DNA of 64,000 bases from Capsicum annuum (taxonomy: Eukaryota > Streptophyta > Magnoliopsida > Solanales > Solanaceae), in NCBI RefSeq assembly GCF_002878395.1, contig NC_061115.1:157965160-158029159 (forward strand), given 5' to 3'. Numbering within the stretch: position 1 is the stretch's first letter; every line of letters starts with the position of its first letter. The notes under the pieces are model-generated. The model ran no database searches. It saw only the letters and a program-made list of their open reading frames with translations, and was not told the DNA's origin. Positions 53,626 to 64,000 of the stretch are shown here, in pieces. The translations under genes were made by a program, and so were the position numbers.

Positions 53626-56600
53626 TGTTGACACCTAATTTTGACCCTTCTATTCGTTATTTTTTTCTCAGTCAAGCGCCTATTTTGTTCACGAGATCAA
53701 AATTGCTATTATTTACCTCTTTTTATAAAAATTATGATTCTAGATAATATTTACATTATTTAAGTATGATTATTATTATTATCATCATCATCATCCTTAT
53801 TATTACTATTATTTTTAACTATTTTTACGCTTATAATATATGATTCTTCACTCACAAAGTTTTGTTTAGTTATTTTTTTTTTCACCTCTCGTTTAGTTTA
53901 TTTTATAAATATTTGATCAAATATTTAAGAGTTATTATTCTTTTATTATAAATTATTTTTTTCACTCTAAATATAATGGTTAATTTATTAATTTAGTATT
54001 ATTTCCTCCATTTAGTAATTTAGTATTTATCCATTTTATATATTATTTGTAAAAGAATTTTATTTAGTCCTAAACAAGTTCAAAATTCAGATTTTAAATT
54101 CAAGTTTATTAAAATCTTCTCATATCCTCCTAAAATCTTTTCTTTAGGTAGAAGAATATTTTTTATTCTCAAAATCATTTCAAATCATTTTACATATTTT
54201 ATTTTTACTCTTTCCATATCCACAAAATCTTCTTATAAAATAAAAAATCCTTTATTAAAGGAAAGAATTTTATTTTTCTCCAAAAATAATTATCTCTTAT
54301 CAATCCTTCCCAAGAGAGATCTCCCTACCATTTTTACTCCTCCACCCCTAACGTTCCTTTTCTCCTCTCCTTTTCCTAAATATCCTACACCATAGCCACC
54401 AAAGGGGGTAGACATGAATACATACACACAGAGAGGAGCACACACAACTCTCTCACGTCATTATTTATTAGGGAATTACATGCACAATATCACGACATTG
54501 TGATCTTAAAATACCTATGAAGAATTCAGCCATCGGAAGCCATGAAACCGGTCATAATCTCCATTAACATGGTCCCCAAATAATTTTCAGCCGTGAACTT
54601 CCCAAAGTTCAAAACTTTCTCCACCATGAGAACACCATGACAGGTCCGTAACTACCACCCAAAATCTCGTCTGCTTCACCATAAATCAGCCATTGAAACT
54701 CAACTATAGAAACTCGATAGTTAAACCTCATCTTGCTACTTATACCATCCTTGTTCCAATTACGAACCACTTGTCACTGAATTATAGTTGTAGTTTGTCT
54801 TTTGGGTATTTTTGATGAAGTTTGATCTCGGTATTGATCGTGTTCATCACTTATAATTTCGGTCGAGTTTGGATGAAAGATTCATGGCTAGCTTCTCACT
54901 GTTTACTCCAGAAAATCAAATAAAAGGTCCAATCTTTTAAATTTTTGCCTTCACTTTGAAGTAGTTTATATTTTTCATGCATTTGTACTATTTTATAACG
55001 TTTTCTATTTTAATTTCAAATTGGATATATACGTGATTGTTTTATGCATGTAGTTTTCTTGTTTTTTTATACTATTGAAATGATATATGGCTTTATTGGT
55101 AATATTAGTTATTGTGTCTAAACTAATCACTTTAATGTTTGTTCTTTTACTCACTAAAAGGTATATTGTTTCTCTTTATTTATTTTTTGCTACTCAGGAG
55201 TGTTTTAGTTTATTCTTCACATAAATTGTCTTAACCTTATGTTGTGACCACTCTTTTCTCATTGATGTTTTATTATTCACAACCTACTTGCTAAGTGATG
55301 TTAATTTTACTTTTGTTACATGTTGTTGGATTGTTATATTTTAAATTTTTGTGTATTGAGTTTAAAATTAGTTGTTTGAATATTCAGAAATTAATTAAGT
55401 TTCAACGTTTAAAAGTTTTTAAAAGTTTAGTTCATTACTTATTCTTCATCATTAAAGGAGAGATTCTTAACTTGTCAATTACACGAAGGTGTTTCTCTTG
55501 TCTTATTACTATATGCCAAAATCATATTTTACTTTATTTTACTAAATTAGCGTATTTTTATATCGAGAGAATATTTTATTTAATTGGGTTTTTATATGTC
55601 AACCTGCTAGACTTGAACATGGATGGGTATTAAATAGCAATGCAATATTGATTTGTTGGGTATTAGCTAACTTATGTTTGGATTTATTTAGTTAATATTA
55701 TTTTAATTTGGGAAAAAGGAATACCCACCTAATTGTGTTTGAATTGCAAGTCTCTTGACATTTTAAAAGATGTTTTGGTTCTTTAATTAGCCGAAGTTTC
55801 ATACAGCTATTATATTTTTTTAGTTGAGATTCATTTCATGAATGTACTCATTAAATTTTTATACAAAGTATGTGGAGTATTAATGAATTGAGCTATTTCT
55901 GTCTGTTTACATAGATCAAGAAATTTTATTGTTTTATATCTTATTTTTGTTTGAATAGTTAAGCACTAAGAATAGGCATACTCTCACCCTCTTTGAATAT
56001 TTTTTTACATATACATCATAATATTGTTGGAATTTCTTGGAGTTCAACCACAACTAGTGGAGGAATCCAAGTGTGAAGAAGCAGTCTCCCCCAAGTGGGG
56101 ATCAGGTACGTTCTGGGATATGATGACAAAAGAGAGGCAATAACCGACTTCTCAAATGAAGCACAAATAGCTTTATTAAAATGTAAAGCACCTTGTTACT
56201 CCTTTATTTTCTTATTTCATATGTCACTATTTTAAATGTCTCAAAGACTTGATAATTTTTACTACTATACTATAGTGACACGCTTTGATACGATTTATAT
56301 ATTATATCCACATATTTTTGTTGTACATGACTTTTGAATATTAAAATATTTTACTTAATACTTTTAAATAAACTTCTTTAAGAATTTCTTCCGTTTGGTT
56401 TTAAGGCAATAAGAGAGTCGATAAAGAAATTGAAATAGTGGGAGTAACATCGAATTGGGCCCAATTCAGCCTTGTCATACCTGATCCCACTCATATTCTC
56501 TCTTATCTTTTTTACTTTATGTATGTATTATTGAATTATTTATTTACTTTTATTAATTATTTACATTAATTTGTCACCAAAATTGAGGTGACACATATAT

Positions 56601-57176
56601 TACTAACAAGTTTTGCATTATCTGAAGTTTCTCCATATTTTGGCGTAAGCTCAATTTATAGTTTATCATCCTCCAAGTTTGTCCTCATTCTAAAAAGCAA
56701 AGGAGCTTGCTGAGTCCACAATCCAAAGAAGATAAAGATTACAAGAATTATGGTACTTTTGTTTATTATTTTTATATCGCAAAAGATCAGTCTCGCATCT
56801 CGTGTATTTTTGTTATTCTTTGTATGATGTGTACACTAGTTGAAAGTTTTTTTTATCACTAAGTAATATTTAATTAATAAATAAGTGAACTTTATTTTAT
56901 CACATAGAATCCCCACGTAAAATACGAATTCAACTGGAAACCACCTTTATGGACCTCGAAAGGTGCCTAACACCTTCCTTTCGAGGTAATTTGAACTCTT
57001 ACCTAAATTTCTGGTGAACTAGATTAAAAACCAAAATAGGTTTATAGTTAGTCTAGATCGGTTCCCTAACACACCTTAATACATTAGGCAGCGACTCTTC
57101 ACACTCTCCTTTAAATAATCCTAAAAAGAGTGGTAACGTTGAATCCCGCTTTTCGTGAGAAAAATAGATCGCAACA
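53626..57176 (+). repeat. Element N: very long LTR (about 3.55 kb), probably solo
   Basis: Starts TGTTGACACCTAATTTTGAC and ends AATAGATCGCAACA, which are the ends of long LTRs of Tat/Ogre-like Ty3 elements in plants. The last 250 bases have the expected text (GCGACTCTTCACACTC, then GAATCCCGCTTTTCGTGAG). No Arg-tRNA type primer site or coding region follows. Flanking 5-mers GGACC and GTACA share only three bases, so the target duplication is decayed or absent. Contains an ATT/ATC microsatellite at 53769-53815. Confidence 0.65.
53769..53815. repeat. ATT/ATC trinucleotide microsatellite
   Basis: A mixed run of ATT and ATC units at the left end of LTR N. Confidence 0.8.
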
Positions 57177-58193
57177 GTACATCAATCATTATAATTGATA
57201 CTGGTTATCCCAAGTGGTATCTCACTGCTGATTGGAATAGGGTATTCCAACCAGTAAAGGTCAATAAGAAGCCTAGGTGTTGAATTATGATGTTGTGAAA
57301 TTTTTTAGATATTATATTAAAATATTAGGGATTTAAATATTGTGCTATGATATCATAAAATGTGTTGTGTATTATTTAAATGGATGTTTATTGTTTGATC
57401 ATATTGTTATCAGGTTATTGGATTGTCAAATTTCCTAAATAAAAAAATGTATTATGTATGTTGATTGTATGATATGTGGCTAAGGGACCAGGGACTGAAA
57501 GGATCAACATGACCTTGAGGGTATCTTTATTTCTGTGACTTGAGGCATACCTCATCTCTCTATGATTCAGAATATTCCTTAATTTCTATCCAAATTTTGA
57601 TGAACTAGCTAGGTGCCTTTCCATTTTGTAAGGATTATCATATAGGGTAGGGTGTTTCAGAGGAAAGAAAGGTAAAAAAATGTGTTAGAATTAATTAAGT
57701 GAAAAAATTAGTTGCATTTACAATAGTTTGGGTCACAATATAACCACTCTAGACCTTAAAAACTATGGGATGTGAGAGCTAGAAATTGTAGTAGTGTCCA
57801 GGGAATGGTGTAATGTGAAAAAAGGCACGGAAATAGTTAGCAAAAAGGAAAAAAAAGAACTACTGGAGGTTACCATTGCAGTAGAAACTTTACCGCTCCA
57901 GTGGTACCGCAATAATGGTAAATTCACCATTATAGTGGCTCCATGCAATGAGTTATCAATGGTTTCCCTATTTTACGATTTTGAAACTATTACAAAGAAA
58001 CCCTGTAATCACAATAATCAACAAAAAAATTAATTTTGAATATGCTAAATAAGCTAAAACAATTGTTATTAGAAAGGAAAAAATAATAAATGTCTTAAAG
58101 CACAAAAAATATAAAAAGAGAAATTATTTGTTACAAGCCCCAAACAAGGGCAACCTAAATCAAGAAATGATAATAACAATACAAAGAGGGAAC
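57177..58193. other. Degraded repeat DNA with a palindrome cluster
   Basis: No coding domain. At about 57870-57945 several degenerate copies of a palindrome like ACCGCTNNAGTGGT occur in a row (TACCGCTCCAGTGGTA, ACCGCAATAATGGT, CACCATTATAGTGG). It is probably a piece of another LTR, perhaps continuing element M after N. Confidence 0.45.
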
Positions 58194-58798
58194 TGATGTG
58201 TCATGTTTTCATGGCACTTTTGATGCTTAAAACGATGAAATTATTCTAGTAGCTAGGTTTTTTTTGTTAGATGTGATATGCTTTGTGTTTGTTTTATAGG
58301 AAAACAGGGTTAGAAGTAAGTACACGAAATAAAGGAAGAAAAAGCTCCAAGAAAGTGAAGTATCTACTTCGACAACGATTCATTATGTGATGCTATGACT
58401 CATCATCCAAGACATCGAGTGACTAGTAGAGGAATCTGAGTAGAATACTAAAGTGGACAGTGGCTAGACTCGTATAATCTGACTATGAGACTTAGGGATG
58501 ATTGTTCTGAGAAACAATATGAAAAAGTTCTGAAAGATAAAAATTTTGAGCCTAGTGGAGAACACAGTTCTAATATCCATCTCACTTTGATTTCAAGCTA
58601 AAGAATTCAAGATCTGTTAGTACTGTTACTGTTTTCACAAAATCCCTTATTTACTTTTCTACATTTTGTAGATACTTCAGTAAGTTCGTGATAAAGAATT
58701 AGCCTATTCCCTGTGGGTTTAAACCCAACCTTTGTTGGGTTATATATTTGACAGTGACCGCGTAATACTTTATGGAGGTGTAATCTTGGGCGACATCA
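58194..58798 (+). repeat. 5' LTR of element G
   Basis: Starts TGATGTGTCATG and ends GGGCGACATCA, so the ends are inverted (TGATGT/ACATCA). Only 605 bp, much shorter than those of A and B. The border is supported by the primer site at 58804. The partner LTR is outside the window. Confidence 0.75.
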
Positions 58799-58803
58799 AA
58801 TTT

Positions 58804-58821
58804 TGGCATCATTGTCGGGGA
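58804..58821 (+). other. Primer-binding site of element G
   Basis: TGGCATCATTGTCGGGGA, near TGGCGCCGTTGCCGGGGA (Asp-tRNA type); all three changes are C to T or G to A. Confidence 0.85.
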
Positions 58822-58903
58822 TTAGGGTTACGAATTGATTGATTGAAGTTGGTAAGATTGTTAGTTTTCATTTTTCTACTATTCTTGGGGCTTATGCTGG
58901 TGT

Positions 58904-60480
58904 ATGCCAAGTACTCAGAGTCAAGGTAATCCCTTGATCCCACTTAACCCTGAGCTTGAAAGAACCTTACAAAAGAATCATAGGATGGCAGGACACAAGC
59001 ATGGATTTCATGATAACCCAGATCTCTTAAATCCTCAACCTCTGTTAGGTATTCAGGAAATAATTATGGAAATCACTACTTGGTTAATGGATAAAGAGAG
59101 TCCAAGAAGGAATGTTGTTGTCCGTCGTATAGCTCGAGAGGAAAGAGTGAGATAGGAAGAAGAGCGTCGAGTAGAACTCAACAAAGCTAGAAGAGATAGA
59201 GCTTAAGCACCCCTAACTTTTCTATTTTTGCCAGCATATGATAATTCGGAAAAGGATTTGGGGTATGTTGAGCATGTCAATATAAGAGCAATCATTACTT
59301 CTAAGTCACCTCAAAAGGTGAAGTTTGATATTATAAGTGCTATAATTCAACTACTCAATCTGAAGGGTGTGTTTGTTGGTTTGCCGATTGATGATGAAAA
59401 CATGCACATCATGAATTTTATTGGGATTTCTACTTTGTATAATTTACCTAGGTAAGTATGAAGCTTTGAGACTTAGCTTGTACCTATTCTCTCTTACTGG
59501 AGAAGTGACATTATGGTTAGGCGAACTATCTCATGGGTCTATCACTACTTGGAATGAGTTATGAAAATAGTTCTTTGACCCTTTTTCCTACCTTCTAGAA
59601 TGTTGCAGTTAAAAGATGGCATTTATAATTTCAGGCAATTACATTCTAAGGCCTTTTACAAGAAATGGTTATGGTTTATGAAGAAGTTGATGATTGTGTC
59701 CAATCACTGAATTTGAGAAAAGAATTTGCTTGAGATATTCTATAGAGCCCTGAATGTGAGCACCAAAGTTGTTGTTGAAACTATTATTGGTGGGTCTTTT
59801 ATGAGCCTTCATTGGGAGCTAGCTGTAAAAATTTTAAATGGGCTCTCTAATACCAATTGAGGGTGGCATACTAGGGAGGCAAAAAGATGAGTCGGTACTT
59901 ATGTTATGCTTCTAGTGAGAAAAGAATTATAGATGATACAATGCCTCAAAACATAGCACAACTGAGGACAAAGATTTGGTTACTTACCAAGTAGTTCACA
60001 ACTATGAATGCTGAAAAAAGTGAATGTAGTGGGCACGTGAGGTAAGTCGGCTAGACATGATGAGTCTAAATCTAAGGAGGAGGCTAAGTACTTGGATAGA
60101 GAGATGGCGTGTTTTTGGTCAAAGGGTCTAATTAGGACTCTTGGAACTCAAGGCAAAGAAATCAAGGTCAGAACTATTATGGGGACAAGTATAGGGATTA
60201 GAGCAGAAAAAGATAGTGAATAGAGGCAAAAAGATAATTATAAAGAGAAGAGTGGTGTGTATGTTCTGCCAGGGAACTATGATACTGATTTGAGGATGAA
60301 AGCTTTACTTGTATATTTGGTTAAGGGTTTAGAGAATTAAGAGAGTTGCTTTAAAGAGATTAAGGCCGATATTTTGGGATTGAGCCAGAAAGTTGAATCG
60401 CATGCTACTGTGATTAAGTAGTAAAAGAACCAATTGGTCAAATATGGACTATATTGAATCAGCATCAATTAGTAAATCTT
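58904..60480 (+). pseudogene. Element G gag (Athila type)
   Basis: The ATG at 58904 opens MPSTQSQGNPLIPLNPELER. The gag core follows with stops and frame changes: SPQKVKFDIISAIIQLLNLK, then GVFVGLPIDDENMHIMNFIG, then an ALRLxLxxFSLTGEVTLWLG-type block and SHGSITTWNELxK near 59460-59570, then MLQLKDGIYNFRQLHSKAFY and IFYRALNVSTKV. Later pieces (ADILGLSQKVESHATVIK near 60365-60418) are the gag tail before protease. Starts about 85 bases after the primer site. Confidence 0.82.
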
Positions 60481-61420
60481 TTGAGTAACATTATGTAGAA
60501 TCTAAAGAACGATAGTCACTGTTTAGCCATCACCACTCAGAGTGGTAAGGCTACTATTAATCCTCATGTGCTGGTAGTTGATAAGGTGAGAAATAATACT
60601 ATTGATCTTAATGATGCACCCAATGCTGATACTGAGGAGTTAATGACTAATGTTGAGATGTCATCGAAATCAAAAGGTGTTTAGAAAAGAGTTGAAACTG
60701 ATAAAGGGAAGGGTAAGGTGGTCGAGCTAATTTTGAAGACCATTCCATGACCTCCTCCACCTTTTCTTTAAAGGTTGAAGAAGAAGAAAGAATAAGGGAA
60801 TTATCATAAATTTATGCCGATGTTGAAAGAATTGTCTATGAATATCCTTGTTGTAAAAACATTAGAGTAGATGCTTGTTTATATAAAGTTCATGGAGGAC
60901 TTAGTGACAAAGAAGTGGATGGTAAGTTTTGAGCCCGCTGATAATATGCACCATTACAGTGCTATTACTTTTGGTCTTTGGTTAAGAAGAAATATAATCC
61001 CAGAGCTTTCACTATTTATTATACAATTTGCATGAGTACTATGTGAAATTAGGAGCTAAGATAAATCTGATGTCGCTAGTGGTTTACAACTAATTAGGGT
61101 TGGAGACACCTAACCTGATGTTGATGAGATTATTAATGGCTGGCCATACTATGATAAAACTGATTAGTATTTGTGTGATGTTTTGGTAAAGGTAGCCTCT
61201 TTCATATTCTCAATTAATTTAGTGATTCTTGACTATGAGGTGGATATCTATGTTCCTATTATCTTAGAAAGTCTCTTCCTATCCATGGGTAGGGCATTGT
61301 TTGACATGGATATGAGACATATAAAATTCAGACTCAATGACGAATAGGTTACTTTTAATATGGATCAGTCAATGCGACATCCAAAATATTTAAGAGTGGA
61401 GTTTGTGATAGATATTGTTT
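60481..61420 (+). pseudogene. Element G gag tail and aspartic protease remnant
   Basis: About 60740-60900 gives a proline-rich PPPPF-like spacer typical before protease. At 61042-61085 the active-site loop reads VKLGAKINLMSLVVYN where relatives have Cys-Asp-Leu-Gly-Ala: one extra A has shifted the frame and removed the catalytic Asp. LGLETPNLMLMRLLMA follows and then a VDIYVPIILESLFLSMGRAL-like segment near 61240-61300. The gene is badly broken. Confidence 0.7.
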
Positions 61421-61849
61421 AAGATAAATTGACTGCACCTATTGTGGAGAGACTAGGTGTAAAGGCATTAGCGGTGGTGATCATAAACTTTGACAGTGAT
61501 GGCGTTGATGAAAATAATGAGATGGTGAGTGCTCTTGTAGAAGATCTTACACTTATGCACCAAAGAAATTGGATTTAGACTTGAAGAATAAAGCGACTCC
61601 ACCAGCCAGGACATCTATTGATGAGCCACCAATTTTGGAATTAAAGGCCCTCTCTTCTCACTTGCATTATACATTTTTTGGGACCAATAATATCTTGCTA
61701 ATTATTTTTGCAGTTTATTTAGTTGATATATAAGTTTCATGCCTTGATCTTGGTATTTCACAGGTTTAAAAGGGCCATTGGTTGGACCATTGCAGATATT
61801 ATTAGGATTTTACTAAGAATTTGTATTCTCAAAATTTAGCTAAAACTGA

Positions 61850-62560
61850 TGTGTGTACCTAATCTCAAGCATCAGTTTCATCTTAATCCACTTATATAAG
61901 AGGTGGTGAAGAAGGAGATCATCAAGTGGTTAGATGTAGGTATGGTTTATCCTATTTTCGGTAGAAAGTGGGTAAGCCTGGTTCAGTGTGTGCTAAAAAA
62001 GAGTTGGATCACTATGGTCCCAAATGAGAAGAATGATTTGGTGCCTATGAGACTAATAATGAGATAAAGAGGCTGAAAGCTAAATACTTGGATGTTGAGG
62101 AACATCTTTCTATGGCATTTATGTATTAGATGTTAGACCATCTTGTTCGTAGAGGATGGTATTATTTTCTTGATAGTTATTTAGGGTATAATCAAATTTC
62201 TATTTCCCGCGAAGACCAAGAGAAGACCCTTTTTACATGTCCATATGGTATGTTTGCATTCAAGAGGATGCCTTTCGGATTTTATAATGGTCCCTCCACC
62301 TTTCAGCATTGTAGAATGTCTATATTTTCTGATATGGTGGAGGACACTATAGAGGTCTTCATGAACGATTTCACAGTCGTGGTGATTTTTTTATGAATGT
62401 TTAGCCTATTTGGCTAATTCACTTTAAGGATATGAGGAGTGCAACTTGGTATTGAATTGGGAGAAGTGTCAGTTTATGGTGAAAGAGGGTATAGTCTTGG
62501 GGAACAAGATTTCGAAGAAGGGTATAGAGTTTTATTAGGTGAAGATGAGGTGATCAAAAA
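61850..62560 (+). pseudogene. Element G reverse transcriptase
   Basis: Starts near 61870 with HQFHLNPLI, then VVKKEIIKWLDVGMVYPI and WVSLVQCVLKK. After frame changes 62130-62396 encodes MLDHLVRRGWYYFLDSYLGY, then QEKTLFTCPYGMFAFKRMPF, GFYNGPSTFQHCRMSIFSD and VFMNDFTVV. The FMDD-type active site has Asn at the first Asp (codon 62364-62366), so it cannot polymerise. The block LNWEKCQFMVKEGIVLGNKI at about 62453-62512 is the end of the domain. Confidence 0.85.
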
Positions 62561-62579
62561 ATTGCCTTCACCTATTTTT

Positions 62580-63160
62580 GTCTAAGGTATTTGGAGCTTT
62601 TTGGGTTATGCAGGGTTCTATAGATGGTTCATCAAGGAATTCTCTAAAATTGCAAATCCATTGCTCAAGTTATTGGAGAAAGAGGTGAAGTTTGTGTTTG
62701 ATGATGCATGTCTCAAGGACTTTGAGTGAAAAGATAAGTTGATTTCTGCTTATATGATTGTGTCTCTAGACTGTTCTCTTCTGTTTGAGATGATGTACGA
62801 TGCCAGTGATATGTCCTTAGGAGTTGTCCTAGGCAAAAGAAGCCAGAAAATACTTCATCCCATATACAATGCCAACAAAGCACTCAACCCCTCACAGAAA
62901 AATTATACCGTGACTGGAAAGGAATACTTGAGGTAGCATTATCTTTTGATAAATTTGGTGTAATTTGATTGGGACCAATGTCATTGTGCATACTGATGAC
63001 ACAACTTTGAGGTACTTAATGGTGAAGAGGGATATGAAAGCTAGGTTGATTAAGTTGGTACTATTGCAGTAGGAGTTTGATTTTGAGCTCAAGGACAAAA
63101 AGGGTACAGAGAATCAGGTTGCAGATTATCTATCCCGCCTAGAAAAAAAGGCAATGCTCA
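62580..63160 (+). pseudogene. Element G RNase H
   Basis: SFLGYAGFYRWFIKEFSKIA (62594-62653) is the connection part, then LLFEMMYDASDMSLGVVLGK, KILHPIYNANKALNPSQKNY and TVTGKEYLR at 62739-62936. After a stop the frame changes to IVHTDDTTLRYLMVKRDMKA, then EFDFELKDKKGTENQVADYL, SRLEKK to about 63150. Block order and wording are Athila-like. Two stops and one shift. Confidence 0.85.
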
Positions 63161-63329
63161 AATTGGGGATGAGCTTGATATTGATGATACTTTTCAAAAT
63201 GAGCGGGTCTTGGAAGCATCACAAGACCTAATCCCCTAGTTTACTGATTTTGCCAACTATTTGGCAAGTGACCTCATCTTGGAAGACTTATTGTTTCAGC
63301 AGAAAAAATGGTTTATACATGAGGTGCAC

Positions 63330-63577
63330 AAGTTTTTCTGGAATGAGTCATTCTTATTTTGGGTGTGTGTGGATGTTATGATTTTGAGATGTATTTTCTA
63401 AGTTAAGATGATACATATTCTTGAGGCATGTCACTCGTATCTAGTTGGGGGTCACCATGATTGTACTCGCATTGCCCATAAAATCTTATAGTGTGGTTAT
63501 TATTGGCCAACAATTTAAAAAGATGCGCATGACTATGCTCATGCCTGTTATCACTGCTAGTGCCAAGGAAATATCTC
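63330..63577 (+). pseudogene. Element G integrase zinc-binding region, cut off
   Basis: The frame near 63410-63577 reads ILEACHSYLVGGHHDCTRIA, HKIL, CGYYWPTI, KDAHDYAHACYHC and CQGNIS, the HHCC zinc finger of Ty3 integrase. It ends exactly where LTR H begins, before the catalytic core. One in-frame TAG at about 63488 and another at about 63517. Confidence 0.8.
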
Positions 63578-64000
63578 TGTAACACCCTAATTTTTTCTGA
63601 ATCAGAATGCTATACGGTGCTCATGACCCCGAAGGACCACAAGCTAACCCATGATTGATATCTGTACCTGTATACTGCATAATATACATAAAATATTGAA
63701 ACATGAACATGAAAGGCCATAAGGTTCGAACTGAATAAACGTCTGATAACAAAATGTCTGAAAAAGATATAATAATACCAAAAACAAGTCATAAATATTG
63801 AAAATACTGAGATCTGAATATCTAATCTGACATCTAGTCTGAAAGCCTCTAACTGAACTGAATAAGGAGTTGAAGGAACATGTCTCCAACTAACTCCATC
63901 TAGCAATTAAATAGTAAATATAGCAATAATCATATCGTCCTTGAATGAGAAGGACTCACTACAAACTCTGAACACTGGAATACTACTGCTGATCTGGAGC
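63578..64000 (-). repeat. Element H: chromovirus-type LTR, runs off the window
   Basis: Begins TGTAACACCCTAA and has the same layout as the right-hand end of the E LTR on the plus strand (TGTAACGCCC, then a GGAC..AAGCTAACCC pattern). It most likely reads on the minus strand, by analogy with E. The expected target duplication would be ATCTC (63573-63577), and its partner is outside the window. Confidence 0.7.

Larger units (their letters stand above)
58194..63577 (+). mobile_element. Element G: Athila-like Ty3 element, truncated
   Basis: Plus strand. 5' LTR 58194-58798, Asp-tRNA type primer site, gag, protease, reverse transcriptase, RNase H and the first part of integrase in the normal Ty3 order. 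It is cut at 63577 inside integrase by LTR H. Unlike A and B it has pol, so it represents the fuller type of such elements, although all frames carry many stops and frameshifts. Confidence 0.85.

Noticed and set aside
53505..53747. Open frame of 80 codons crossing from the leader of M into LTR N
   Set aside because: It spans the border between two elements, so it cannot be an old gene; no domain.
55295..55633. Open frame of 112 codons on the plus strand, very hydrophobic
   Set aside because: It starts with a non-ATG codon before ATG, consists of Leu/Ile/Phe expected from T-rich DNA, has no domain and lies inside LTR N.
57794..58033. Open frame of 79 codons with a VETLPLQWYRN-like stretch
   Set aside because: The apparent coding is caused by the palindrome array and Lys-rich AT DNA. 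No ATG-supported homolog or domain recognised.

Overview
This window is plant nuclear intergenic DNA, most probably from a nightshade (Solanaceae) genome. It is made almost entirely of nested and decayed LTR retrotransposons. I see no convincing host protein gene, tRNA or rRNA gene in 64 kb. The plant assignment rests on the retroelement families: Tekay/Del-type chromoviruses, Athila-like Ty3 elements, Ty1/copia elements and an L1-type LINE. The Solanaceae assignment is an inference from the style of the LTRs and polyproteins.

Layout. 1-1108 is AT-rich spacer. Element C (1114-28329, minus strand, Ty3 chromovirus) has 5-bp target duplications GTAAT on both outer sides. Its 5' LTR was split by element A (10354-27867, plus strand, Athila-like, duplication GGCAC). 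A's own 5' LTR was split by element B (10556-17161, minus strand, Athila-like). A's 3' LTR also carries a C-rich, inverted-repeat-ended insertion (25450-26765). The order of events is therefore C, then A, then B. Next to C lies D (28478-29840), a 1.36-kb non-coding mini LTR element with duplication CCTTG.

30440-38909 holds a damaged SIRE-like copia pol (F) butted directly against the gag and 5' LTR of a second chromovirus (E). Both are on the minus strand and both are truncated at the junction. 38910-41050 is spacer. An L1-type LINE fragment (J) starts near 41050 and is interrupted by a nearly complete copia element (I, 41422-48333, plus strand, duplication TTGCA). J resumes to 49106, where a chromovirus-like LTR (M) cuts it off. 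M contains a solo LTR (K, 49505-51506, duplication GCTTA). A very long LTR (N, 53626-57176) follows, probably solo. A degraded stretch leads to Athila-like element G (58194 onward, plus strand), which is broken inside its integrase by another chromovirus-type LTR (H, 63578 to the window edge).

All coding regions are pseudogenes. They carry stops, frameshifts and changed catalytic residues, and many stops look like C-to-T decay at methylated sites. The most interesting signals are not genes. First, short palindromic CG-rich motifs are clustered inside the LTRs and spacers of the Athila-like elements. Second, tandem duplications lie a few hundred bases inside several unrelated LTRs. Third, a repeated 3' motif is shared by A and B. 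Fourth, A has gag, protease and a putative plant transposon protein domain but no reverse transcriptase or integrase.
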